A DNA stretch of 64,000 nt from Schistosoma haematobium. Taxonomy: Eukaryota; Platyhelminthes; Trematoda; Strigeidida; Schistosomatidae. Shown here piece by piece: positions 45,808-56,160 of the stretch. The translations under genes and the position numbers were made by a program. The DNA is taken from NCBI RefSeq assembly GCF_000699445.3, contig NC_067197.1:22799809-22863808 (forward strand), written 5' to 3'. Within the stretch, counting starts at the first letter, position 1; each line of letters starts with the position of its first letter. The notes below the pieces were generated by a model. That model ran no database searches. It was given only the letters and a program-made list of their open reading frames with translations, and was not told the DNA's origin.

Positions 45808-46025
45808 GGGGTTTTGTGGATATCATAGCAATTTCAATAGTTGAGACCAAGAGTCGGTTGCAGCTAGATCACCATGGAATACCTGGGAGCATTGGATGGC
45901 CGTTTCATCCTATTGTGGGACTCCTCAGCGGTGTACATCGACGATATCCAAAAAATCCAGTGCTTCCATGTTTTCCATGGTGGTCTAGCTTCAATTAACT
46001 CATGATCTTAATTATTAAAATTACA
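45808..46025. repeat. head-to-head pair of CTGAGGA-family 3' ends
   Basis: A minus-oriented copy with ribozyme (about 45808-45950) is followed by a plus-oriented 3' end (about 45958-46025: CAGTGCTTCCATGTTTTCC, GTGGTCTAGCTTCAATT). The fold-back arms are about 70 bases. Confidence 0.7.
45889..45936 (-). ncRNA. hammerhead-like ribozyme, core kept, stem I weak
   Basis: The core CUGAGGA and GAAA are intact. Stem II GUCC/GGAU has one G-U pair beside the core. Stem III ACGG/CCAU has one mismatch, and the triplet is AUC. Stem I has several mismatches (ACACCG against CAAUGC). Probably inactive or slow, but it confirms that the family once carried a full hammerhead. Confidence 0.4.
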
Positions 46026-46589
46026 TCAAATTTTGTTCTGTCTTAGTTACTTTGAAATCATGAAAGTCATAGTTTACTGATAGGATGTGGAAAATACTAG
46101 GTAATTTTGTATTTTACAGTTATTGTCTTACTTCCGTTTCTCATTTTCAGTGGTTGATAGTTTCTTTAAAAACACGAATTTCAGCAAAAAGGATTTGTTT
46201 TTAATGAATTTATTATCAAGCTGTATAATCTTACACATATTAAATGTTAAGTCTTAATCTTTTAAGAATACAAGAACACTGAATAAACATAATGATGCAA
46301 TAAGGATGTTATAATATTGCATAGTATAGTGTAAACAATAATAATAATAATAAAAGAGTATGTGTGAAAATAGAAAGCCTTGTCAAGCTAATAATCTAAC
46401 TATGGATTACAGTGTGAACGGGGTAAGATAATTAAAATGTTACAGTCGTAATAATTAAAGGTAATATGGAGATTAACTGCAATGAAATGATATCAGAAGC
46501 AATTATGAATAAAATCATATGGATATCAAAAGTAATTAAATAGAGGAGGGATATTTTCCAATATGGAATAAAATAATAATAACGACAGT
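46026..46589. other. AT-rich intronic stretch
   Basis: It contains an (AAT)n run at about 46335-46352; otherwise nothing recognised. Confidence 0.35.
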
Positions 46590-47720
46590 TTAAGGTCATG
46601 TGAAATATAAGGACAAGACGTACTTCTTTTGTTCGAACAGTTCTGGCTTCAATTTATAGATGACAAGAGCTTCTGCTTTTAAAAGGAGGATAAGAAGAAA
46701 TCTAGATAGATTTGGATGAGTTGTATAAACAACCTTGAAATCAACTTGTGGATCAATGGAATGGCTGGAGTCAATTAAATGCTCGAGAATGGAGCTTTTA
46801 ACTGCTTTTCTAACACCTTTGTACAACCATACTGAGATGTGTTCTCATATCCCAGTTGAAAGCAAGCTCTGACTACCGCCTATGTGCCTTGCTCCAAAAG
46901 AGCGGGTGAACTGATAGATTCATATAGAGAGGATTAAACGAGGGGGAAACCAGAAGCGAATTTCTACTAATGAACGTTAGTCACACTTTTGATGCATAAA
47001 ACGTTATTTCTATTGCTACCGTTAACCGATTTTGAAATACATCAGGAGTTTGATCACCTCTTAAATTTCAAATTACCGGATTCCTTGCTTCAACTTCCTC
47101 TCTAGTTCTTCTCCATATAGCGCCTTGGATAGCCGTTTTTAGAGAAACTTTTACTGAGGAATGCAAGTTCATCAATAACACATTCAGTACTACTACGTAT
47201 ATGGTAATATACAAGGTGAATAAGATTCCTATTTCTGCTTATTGGAACCTAGCTGCAGACTTTGGCTAGTTAGTCGTTCTATGTTTATTTTTCGTAAATG
47301 AACACTTTAAAGCATCTATCACACCTCCTCATCAGAATTACATTGAAAAAATGAAATGCAATGACTCACTTCATTTTCTAACGTGAAATTTAAGGAAAGG
47401 TTACATGTATTGAAAGAATCCAATATATCGATTAAGCTAACATTATCGTCTCAAATAAAAAGGTGTCATCCATATATTGATTGATAGTAGAACTATGTTA
47501 GTTTTTAAGCCTAGACATGAAACAGTCTGCTAGAATTGTGCTCAATGGAGACCCTATTACAATCCCACACCATTATCTATATATTCCATTGTCGAAACTG
47601 AGCTAGACATTAATTTTACAAAGTAACAATAGCTCTTTCAAGTGGTTAACCGGCAAGCCTATAGACATGTTATTTTTAGCTTTTATTCATTCTTTAAAAT
47701 ATCAAATAATTAGCGGTCAA
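46590..47720 (-). mobile_element. Penelope-like element with RT and GIY-YIG (broken)
   Basis: The most complete Penelope-like copy. Minus strand, in order: GLPVNHLKELLLLCKINV, then after stops IVIGSPLSTILADCFMSRL (the A-x-GSPLS block), QYMDDTFLFET with the catalytic YMDD intact at 47476-47465, a linker, SFGARHIG where YIG's Tyr is His, and finally WLYKGVRKAVKSSILEHLID with a C-terminal AEALVIYKLKPELFEQKKYV and stop near 46596. Several stops and shifts make it a pseudogene. The gene family reverse-transcribes its own RNA at a nick made by the GIY-YIG domain. It points the same way as the host gene. Confidence 0.8.
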
Positions 47721-48000
47721 CAACATTTAATATACAGTTGTGTGTATCTATCTATTTTGTCGCACATCACATTAGAATCAAGATGAAAAAAAGGAAATTA
47801 TCGAGATAAAAGGATAGTGAGGGAAGAAAATAATAAAGGAAAGTTAGACATAAATAATATATTAAATCTAGAATTTTGAAGAAAAAAAGTCCATGTAAGT
47901 ACGCTAATGTGATTGAATTCAATTCATGTTACTTATGGTTTCTAACCACAAAATATGATTTATGTGAGGATCACTGCACTAAATAACAAGGTTGAAAACA
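47721..48000. other. AT-rich spacer
   Basis: Possibly the 5' remainder of the Penelope-like element, but no motif could be followed beyond about 47720. Confidence 0.3.
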
Positions 48001-49200
48001 GTAATCAGTCAGTCAGTCAGTAACAACGTAGAACTTCGTACGTACGTACATCAGTTCGAGTTGCCACACCACATTAGCACAGAGATGCAGTGGTCGATTC
48101 AAATCCCGTAGTGGTAGAGGTAATAAGAGTATAAGCAGTAATCGGGAAGATTAGTGTGTGGAGATGTTACTTAAAGAGTATAATACAGTGAAATAAATTT
48201 GAGAGGAGAAAAAAAGAGACAAGTAGGAATAAGGAGATCAAAATTTGGGAGAACACAGAGTGGATGCACCTGCGCCATTGCAAACGATTTTGAGCCATGT
48301 CATTCAGGGTCTCTAACCATCGGTTGCTATCATCTCGTGGTCCCCAACCAGGTAGTCTACACCTACCGACATGACTCAGACCACTTGTCAGTGACTTCAT
48401 GGACTTGTGCCATGTTTTGGTCTGGCCGCCCCTAGCTTTCTTCCAACCTACTCCTATACCACTGAACATCGCACGTCGAGGTAGTCGGTGGTTGGGCATA
48501 CGTAACACGTGTCCCAGCCATCTCAACTGATGAAGTTTCACTACGTCATCAATTGATTTGCCATCCTTACCTAGTACCCGTTTTCTAACAACTGTGTTAC
48601 TTACTCGATGGTCCCACGATATACGAGCAATATTTCGAAGACACCTATGATCAAATACTAGTAACCTACGGATATCCTCTACTCTTACCGGCCATGTTTC
48701 ACTGCCATAAAGTAGGACGGAACGATCTGCTGCGCAGTAAACACGTCCTTTGGTTGATAGACGGATATCTCGCCTTCGCCATAAATGACGCAAGTTGGCA
48801 AAAGCTAGTCGAGCCTTCTGTATACGTGCTGAGATTTCGTCACACACCAGACCACAAGGGCTGATGAGACTTCCAAGATAAGTGAAGCGATCGACACGCT
48901 CAATTACTTCACTCCCTATCATTAGTTCGGTTGTCAATGCAACCCAATCCTGAAGCAACATTTTGCATTTCGAGGGGGAGAATCGCATCCCGAACATGCT
49001 TGCATTGTTGCTTAAAGTGGTCAGAAGACTCTGCATTTTGTCAGTGTCTTCGCCAAATAAAACTATGTCATCAGCATATTCTAAGTCAACAAGTGAACCT
49101 CCCGGTAGAAGTTCAACCCCTTTAAATTTAGATGAGGAGAGCGTTATCTCTAAAAATACGTCAATGACAAAGTTGATATTATAAACTAATGTCATGTTCT
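48001..49200 (-). mobile_element. non-LTR family A: RT C-terminal half and 3' UTR
   Basis: The longest open frame of the window (342 codons, 49195-48167). It enters at the RT catalytic block LEYADDIVLFGED (YADD at residues 40-43), followed by the thumb region FSPSKCKMLLQDW, DRFTYLGSLISPCG, LLYGSETWPVRVEDIRRL, VFDHRCLRNIARISW, and the long tail RWLGHVLRMPNHRLPRRAMF...WGPRDDSNRWL. The first ~25 residues are not RT-like and mark a 5' truncation near 49140. The last ~30 residues run into the 3' UTR. The 3' end carries GGGATTTGAATCG, GTACGTACGTACG and a (TGAC)4-like tail at 48003-48020. RTE-like by tail and short-repeat ending. Recent enough to be uninterrupted, but lacking the endonuclease. Confidence 0.85.
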
Positions 49201-49734
49201 CATTTTGTTGTCTTTCAGTTTCTACTTATCTAATCCCATATAAGTCAGCATTACCCGTCTAGATAAGTAGAATCGTATATAACAGCTAATTCTAAGACAT
49301 GCATAGTAACACTTAAAAGATTTTAAATTTATCCGCCAATAAAAAGTCATTGACAGTGTTATACAACTAGTTCATATAGAGTCGAATAAAATTTTGTTAG
49401 TGCATAAGAATAGCGAAATTTTCAATCTTAATTCTATCATAAATAATAAGACTAATAATCAGCACAAAAATAAGTCATAAAACATGGTCAGCTTATGAAA
49501 AGTCTGTTTATATGATTAAATAAATTTTAAAACCACAATATTAATAAAAATGATTTAAATCCACATTGAATAGTAAATTTTAGTATTTGAAAGGTACTGT
49601 ATACATATCATTAAACTCATAATACTCATTAACTTTGAATGAGATATGTATATAAATCATTAGAAACACTAGGAAAATATTGTTTTCAAATTTAGGTAAT
49701 CAGTATGAAGTTTCTAAACTAGATACCGAGTTTG
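49201..49734. other. AT-rich spacer between two family A pieces
   Basis: No element sequence recognised; ordinary intronic DNA or very decayed sequence. Confidence 0.3.
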
Positions 49735-50345
49735 TTCTTGACCGTAGCTGCTACCTTGACGCGGTGGCCGGGCTTGCCTATCGTGATGACCCAACCGAGC
49801 TATACTGACTGAAACATATGTTCCTGTAGGTTCTACCATACCAGGCAGGTCGATTGGAGAACGGTAAGACTAAAAACAGTAACTCGAGGTCTGAGGGCGA
49901 AGTCGTACTGCTGACTGTAGAGGGGTGTGATAGCAGTAAGGTGTTTCTCTCGGACAACTAGCATCTGCAGCGTTGCTGTCTTCTCACAAGGAAGGAAAGG
50001 GTTAGAAAAGGTTGACCCTAAAAATGTCACACCTCACCTTACCTCACGGATTTCCATCTCCGGCGGTAAGGCCCTTTGAAGAACGGAGCTAACACATTAA
50101 AAACCCCCCACTAAAAGGCCATGCGCGACCGGCCTCAAGCAGTTGTCCTTGGGCTCTGCGGTCACGCTCCCAGGTCGTTAAGACCAACACTAATCCAACT
50201 TCCCTTTCAGGTTCCTCAAGAAATACCCTTTCACGGTGTGGGCAGCCGGGAAGTGACATCAGCCCCATACCCGTAACAGCACACGAGACCAAGTTGGTCA
50301 CATTAAAATCCTTCCTGACTACCGAGTTTGTTGGAAGCTCGTTCG
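49735..50345 (+). mobile_element. non-LTR family A 5' region, opposite orientation
   Basis: Plus orientation. GGCCGGGCTTGCCTATCGTG, GAGGGCGAAGTCGTACTGCTG and AGCAGTAAGGTGTTTCTCT match the 5' part of the copy at 24.3-25.1 kb. It continues past that copy's deletion point into TCTCCGGCGGTAAGG and CACGCTCCCAGGTCG, so it is the leader plus the start of the coding region. GC-richer than the surroundings. It faces the 3' half at 48.0-49.2 kb. The 65- and 86-codon minus frames here are shadows. Confidence 0.65.
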
Positions 50346-52164
50346 TCATTATATTAAACTAAAAGAAACTTAAACTTCTACAGGGTCTCTTTAGGGTCAT
50401 TCAGTAAAAATATGGTATCGATTCAAATCTCATAAATTACATTAGTATAACTAGAGAAGAAATCCACATGACAAAATTCGTAGAATCTAAAATAACCCTA
50501 TCAAGGTTAATGTAAACTAGACAAAGAGAAACTAATCCGAAAACAATGAGTTTAGTTGAAAGGATTAAATTATGAGTAGGCTATCATTTGGTTTTTATAA
50601 CTATGTATTATAATAGTGAATTATGATAGTGATATAAACTAGGAAATTTACACCTTTGAACATGAATGATATCAACAGTCAGTAATACTGGTGACCTACT
50701 TGAATACCTGAGCTACCTTTCCCTGCCTTTTAGATGTTTCAACTACCTATCCGCTTTTTATCAGTATATGGTTGTTTTGTTTCCTTTAACACATCATTAT
50801 GTTTATTAATCGCATAACCTATTCGGGCGTGTTTATGAAAACTTTGCAACCTTTAACTATACAAGTTACAATCAGAGACATCGTGGTGTGTGGCAGTATA
50901 CATTGAAAAGAATGAACATTATTCAGATGTCAATTCCTGAATTGTTAACATCTAACTGGTGACCCCTCATTATTTATCGTCGGGATCGATCAAGAAATAA
51001 GAAAAAAACTTGCTGGAATAATTTGTGCTGAGAATTTTATATTGTAGCAAAAATGTAATATTGATTAAAACCATTAATAATAATATTAATCGTGGTATAA
51101 TATTATTTTTCAGTTTGCTGGAGCGTACTATACATAACTTATGAAATATAATGGTTTTTGGATTATAAGAAAACTAAAGACTACCAAGGTACAGGGAATA
51201 AAAATAAATTTTTTCACTGCCATATCAGCTGGAAAATTAATTAAAAATCATTTGAATTGTGTGCTGCTTTTTAATTCAATTGGAAATTTGAATTGAATTA
51301 ATGGTCTAGCGGTTTCATTTAAACCATTTTATCAAGAATGTCTTCAGATTTTTTAATGTAAAGTTGCTTTTCTTGAAAATTTCAAACAAAAATTGAAAAC
51401 TAATGGTTTGAAATAGCATTGACCATCAACGCGAATGAACTATTGTGACCTATTTCATTCTATATCATCCAACACTTTCGACCAATGATGAGAACCACCG
51501 CACTGATTGAAATTAAAAATTATGAATCTTCTTACATAGATTTGATTAAAAGTCAATAGCTTCATAAACTGAACCCATGTCATAATACTCACTAAATGAT
51601 TTGTGGACGGATATTTTACATACATCAAAAGTGAATCAAGTTATTGGAAACTAGATAAGCTTACTGCATTCTTACCATAAGTTCATGAAAACAACAACCT
51701 ACTGGAGCTAATGAAATTTTTAAGGCAATTTTAACTATTGTACAACTGTCCGCCAATGTATAAAATAGTCATTTGTTATACAATTTTATGACCAGTTCTA
51801 TGTACATTCATCTATGGTACTAATGAATAATGATTAATTCTTTCATTTTCATCTATTTATGTTAAACTTTTCTTTGTTATTTTCAAGTTGTTTTTCTTTA
51901 ATTAAAAAAGGATTTTTTCGTGTTCTATTTAGCTTATATTTACCTATGTACTAACACATTTAATAATGATCAGTTCAATAATATATTTTTCAATACAAAA
52001 ACAAATAACTATAATACAATAAAGTAATTATTTACTATTATACTTTCTTTATGTCTAAAACTATATAACCAATATCAGTCTTTTAACAAACTATCAAAAC
52101 AATTTTAGTTTAATTCATGATAATGAATGTAACAAATAAAAGATTTTAATAATCATTCTAGTTT
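50346..52164. other. AT-rich intronic stretch, nothing recognised
   Basis: No signature was seen on either strand. Confidence 0.4.
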
Positions 52165-52575
52165 ATTAGAAGGGGTTTTGTGAAGATTTTAGTAGCTTAA
52201 ATAGTTGAAATCATGAGTCAATTGAAACTAGACCATCATGGAAAACCTGAAAGCACTAGACAGTCGTTTCGCCTTAGTATAGGACTCCTCAACAGTGCAC
52301 AGCCACGATCCCGCCCCCTCCCCGAGATTCGAACTCAGGACCTTCCAGGTTTTCCATGGTAGTCTAGCTTCATTTGACTCATGAATTCAACTATTGAAAT
52401 TACTGAAAATCTCCACAAAACCCTTTCTAATAATAATCACCTACTCACTAGTGACTGACTTCAAGAGGTATTTCCTGGAGTTCTAGTGTGAAGCCGTGAC
52501 AAGTGGAGTTCAACCAGGTCTGTCGTGAGATATTAGCTCACTGAAGACAACAGTGTACGGCGGCGCATTCTAGTT
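52165..52575. repeat. fold-back plus head of CTGAGGA-family repeats
   Basis: A minus copy (about 52168-52343) with 3' end, ribozyme and B-box stops at AGGACC and is joined to a plus 3' end (about 52344-52432). The tail then runs straight into a plus-oriented leader (ACTCACTAGTGACTG, GAGTTCAACCAGG) up to about 52560. The ribozyme core reads TTGAGGA (C3 to U) with GAAA and stem II near-normal. The order tail, then leader, is the same as at 27.0 kb in reverse. Confidence 0.72.
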
Positions 52576-53269
52576 TAATCTTATAGTTTTAAAATCAATA
52601 TCAATTAGGTTTGCTTTGTTTGTTTATTGTTTTTTTGTTGAAAAAACCCATTAGGAATCCTCTAATACCAAAAAAACTTTAATCTATTCTTTTTTTGTTT
52701 AATTATTTTACTAAAATGTATCATAAATAATTAAATATATCTTAGTGATAAATTTTAAAATATTCAAAAAACCCAGAAAATTATATTTTTTTCACTTCTT
52801 ATTCTTTTTACGTAATTGAATTTAAAAAAAATTTTTTTGGACAATACTGTAATTTAATATGAAATCCTTAAATAAAATTTATTCAAATATTCTTTTTTAA
52901 GAAAATAAAATGAAAGTGAAAAAATGAAAACAAAAGTAAAAATTAAAATATAGAAATGAAAAAACGGTATAAAATGTTGACTATCGATTATTCTTTACAT
53001 CATTTAGTGCTATCCAGAGACTATAGTGTCAATGAATGTAATCTGATTATTAAACTAGATAATAGGATATCACAATCTTGTATATTTGAAGATTAAAACA
53101 AAAATGATAAGAAGCTTTTTAAAAAATGGTAATAAATGATTTAAAAGAATAAAAAGTAATGAAATGACAACCATTCTAAAGAAACTAATGAAATAGATAT
53201 ATTGATGTGTTAATTTTGAGAAATTCTCAAAATTCAATTATATTATAACAAGATATTAACATTCAGGAT
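52576..53269. other. very AT-rich stretch, nothing recognised
   Basis: Long A and T runs; no coding or repeat signature. Confidence 0.4.
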
Positions 53270-53545
53270 AAAACATATTCCTGGATTGGTTGAAGTTAGA
53301 CATTAACGCCATTGGATGCCGGCTAAGTGGTCTAGTTGGTGAGGCGCCTGGCGCGAGACTGATAGATCCTGGGTCCGAATCTCGCGGGGGGCAGGATCGT
53401 GGATGCGCACTGTTGAGGAGTCCCACACTAGGGCGAAACGGCCGTCCAGTGCTCCTAGGTTTTCCATGGTGTTCTAGCTTCAATTGACTCATGATTTCAA
53501 TCTGTGAAATTTCTAAAATCTCCACAAACCTCTTCTGATAATAAA
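53270..53545 (+). repeat. CTGAGGA-family repeat with tRNA-like half
   Basis: Plus orientation: GTTGAAGTTAGACATTAACG, an A-box-like GGTCTAGTTGGTGAGGCG, a B-box-like GGGTCCGAATCTCG, the ribozyme region and the 3' end CCACAAACCTCTTCTGATA. The core reads TTGAGGA (C3 to U). Stem II GTCC/GGGC, GAAA, stem III ACGG/CCGT, GTC and stem I GCACTG/CAGTGC are all kept. One base change separates it from an intact core. Confidence 0.75.
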
Positions 53546-54009
53546 ACACATAACCTAAACTAACTTTTCTACATGTAAATGAAGTTCTAAAACGTGTTTC
53601 ATGATATATCTTAAATATATAGATTAACTGTTATATATCAATTTGTTTTCGTTGTTAATGATAGTTGTTTCAGATTCTATTATTTTACTTCGTTTTGACT
53701 ATTTAGCCATTCTTACTTAGTAACATTCTATTTTTGATGTGTTCAAAGTTAAACAACAATTATTTAACTATAGAATTATGTAAATTTGTTTAAAATGTGA
53801 TTATATTGTTTTCTGAAAAGAATGTACTTTACATTTCAAAAACCAATAGTCATTTAATTATTATTTATTATTTTCTGTCACTTTCTAAGTTAGATCTCTA
53901 TTCTTATTTCCTAAAATTGATCACTAACTACAGTTGGTACCATAAGTATCATATAAAAACTATATTATAGATTATATTTACTTATTAATAAATAGTTACA
54001 ACAGCTTAC
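53546..54009. other. AT-rich intronic stretch
   Basis: Nothing recognised upstream of the donor at 54009. Confidence 0.35.
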
Positions 54010-54172
54010 CGTCGTCATTGTCAGTATTACTGTTGACAGAGTAATGATAAATGTTATAATTGTCAATGTCATCTGATAAAGCTTTATATGCGATATTTTG
54101 CAAAGCATGATAAGCTGTATCGTTGATGGTGGATATTCCAATATGAGGTGGAGATAATAAAGAAGAAGAATC
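54010..54172 (-). CDS. Ser/Asn/Asp-rich exon of an unrecognised gene
   Basis: A 163-base minus-strand exon with a strong acceptor (CTATGCATTTCCAG at 54186-54173) and a good donor (GTAAGC at 54009-54004). It reads 54 codons from a codon boundary plus one base. The peptide starts SSSLLSPPHIGISTINDTA, continues YHALQNIAYKALSDDIDN and ends with an acidic Asn run (NSNTDNDD). No domain recognised. The leftover base fits the two-base entry of the exon at 25426 and, with it, places this exon upstream in the same gene. No start codon or promoter was found further upstream. Confidence 0.62.
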
Positions 54173-54829
54173 CTGGAAATGCATAGAAAAAAGGAAAATT
54201 TAAAGTGAACATTTGTAAGTATTGAAGTAATCATTTAAAGTATAAAACAGTAAAAGTTTTGTAACTATAAAATTATAAAATCATCATATAGTTGGCTGGG
54301 TAATATTTCTTTTTAATTTTTGATGGTAAAAATCATAACTTGAACAAAATATAAGATTATTTACCATAAAGATAGATATATACCACTAATTATAGTGCAT
54401 AATCCAAATTATTAATGCAATAAAACAATCAGTTGTCTCTAATGGTAACATGTTTGTGTTTGTACACATAACTCACTGGTTAAATTCAAAAATAAATTAG
54501 AATTAACTATTACGTAATGATTTCATAGCAAGATAGAAAATACTTCAACATTACGTTCTCTACAACATTTATTGAAGTAAATTTTTCTGTTTAAATATTA
54601 TAATGATGAGATAAATTAAATTAAATTTTCATGATTTCATTATGAAGAGGTTATACCACGTAACTTGAGAGTATTTTATATTACATATAACTAACAATAT
54701 ATATATACACTAAATGTGGTAAATTTTAAAACGTTATTAATCACTTATGAAGTGTAACGCTCTAAATAGTGTTAAATAAAACTTGTCACATACAATATAG
54801 GTCTCGGAACTAAAAAAAACGTCAAGCTA

Positions 54830-55225
54830 ATTATTATAGTTGAGATCATGAATCAATTGAAGATAGACCACCATGAAAAACCTGGAAGCACGATCCCGCC
54901 CCCCACTGGATTCGAACCCAGAACCTATCAGTCTCACGCGCGAACACTTAACCTCTAGATCATTGAGAAAGCATCCATTGATGTTAATGTCTAACTTCAA
55001 CTGATCCATGAAATCGGGAGACACATCCACCATTGTCTTCAGTGAGTTACTATATCACAACAGACCCGGTTGAACTTCACTGGTCACTGCTCCTCATTAG
55101 AACTCCAGGAAATATCTCCTGAAGTCAATAAGTGCTTCCAGGTTTTCAATGGTGGTTTAGCTTCAATTGACTCATCATCTCAACTATTGACATTACCATA
55201 ATGTCCACAAATACCCCCTTTGATA
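54830..55225. repeat. CTGAGGA-family fold-back lacking its ribozyme
   Basis: A minus copy (about 54835-55126) has the 3' end joined directly to the part next to the B-box: CCTGGAAGCACGATCCCGCC. The ~50 bases of hammerhead are cleanly absent. The tRNA-like half (B-box GGTTCGAATCC) and leader follow. At 55127 a plus-oriented 3' end (AGTGCTTCCAGGTTTTC) begins and closes a fold-back of about 60-90 bases. The 68-codon minus frame is a shadow. Confidence 0.75.
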
Positions 55226-55706
55226 TAAAATAATTTCTTAATTTTGTTTTAATTCTTAGCTACATTCAATCTAAGTTTATTATGACTGGTCGTTTATTAT
55301 TTCTTATGTTAAAAAAATAACTTTTGATAACTGATGTGTATATTGGATTGCTTTCTCAACAAACAGGTATAGTAAGTAAAATGATGCATGTAAACATATG
55401 AGAACAGTAACAGTATAAGATTAATGTAAGAAAATGATTTACTTAATATAGGTTAAGTTAGTAACGTACAAAATTCCTAATGTTATGTAACGAAAGCGTT
55501 AACAGAAAAGAAAGTTCTTCTTATTTTTTGAAATAAAAATCAACAGAAGCAGACAATTTTAAAAGCCTTCAATCGTGCAACACACTGGAATGCCGAAATT
55601 CTGTAGTGTGTAGTACAAAAAGTGTAAGGGACAGTGGTAAGAGTTTTAAAAATGAACTAAGAGAGTGTTCAAGATATTCAACAGCGTAGATTGCTAAGTA
55701 TTTGTA
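55226..55706. other. AT-rich stretch, nothing recognised
   Basis: No signature was seen. Confidence 0.35.
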
Positions 55707-56160
55707 ATGTCTGTTGCCACGTCAAGCCCACATAGCTTATTCTAGCTTCCAGACAGACAAATTTATTCATTCTTCTTCAGTCACATTTTGACCTTCTTGA
55801 TTATTCGCTTCGCCTTTGTCTTGTCTCGCCTCGCTCTTGCCTTAACTTGCATTGCGTTGATTCGATTCGGTTATAAATATTGAGAAACGCTTAATTAAAT
55901 TGAGTTGGCTAAGACGCCTTCTCCGGTCCGTTTCGCTTTGCTCTCTCCTCTTTTCTTCGTTTCTCCAATTGTCTGTTCTGATAAACGATTGTACAAAACA
56001 TACGTATTCAAAACTTTATTCTCGTACTTGACTTATTTAATTCCGCTATTCACTAACGCCAGTTAGGTCGACAATTATATGCGAGGACTGAGGATGTGTA
56101 TATTTTGAAAGCATTCAGAAACGATCTATTTAGAGTCAAATAAAGGACCACTAAATACTC
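55707..56160 (+). repeat. LTR-like dispersed repeat, copy 2
   Basis: It matches copy 1 (20.6 kb) in order: TGTAATGTC start, TAGCTTATTCTAGCTTCCAG, the TATA-box-like GGTTATAAATATTG, CATACGTATTCAAAAC, TTCTCGTACTTGAC and CTATTCACTAACG, with the shared GGACCACTAAATAC beyond. It has an extra CT/CG-rich stretch at about 55810-55860. The common TATA box supports a promoter-bearing LTR. No coding sequence flanks it, so probably solo. Confidence 0.5.

Larger units (their letters stand above)
25427..54009 (-). other. putative 28.6 kb intron packed with retroelements
   Basis: This is the span between two phase-compatible minus-strand exons. I found no further convincing host exon inside it. It holds nearly all the CTGAGGA-family repeats, both longer RT relics and four Penelope-like or CR1-like pieces. 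Introns of tens of kilobases are usual in schistosomes. Missed exons in pairs with matching phase cannot be excluded. Confidence 0.4.

Noticed and set aside
50089..50349. 86-codon GC-rich minus frame
   Set aside because: Shadow of the family A 5' region, which reads on the plus strand and matches the copy at 24-25 kb.
53965..54234. 89-codon hydrophobic minus frame
   Set aside because: Frame-shifted shadow of the exon at 54010-54172, whose splice sites fit the other frame.
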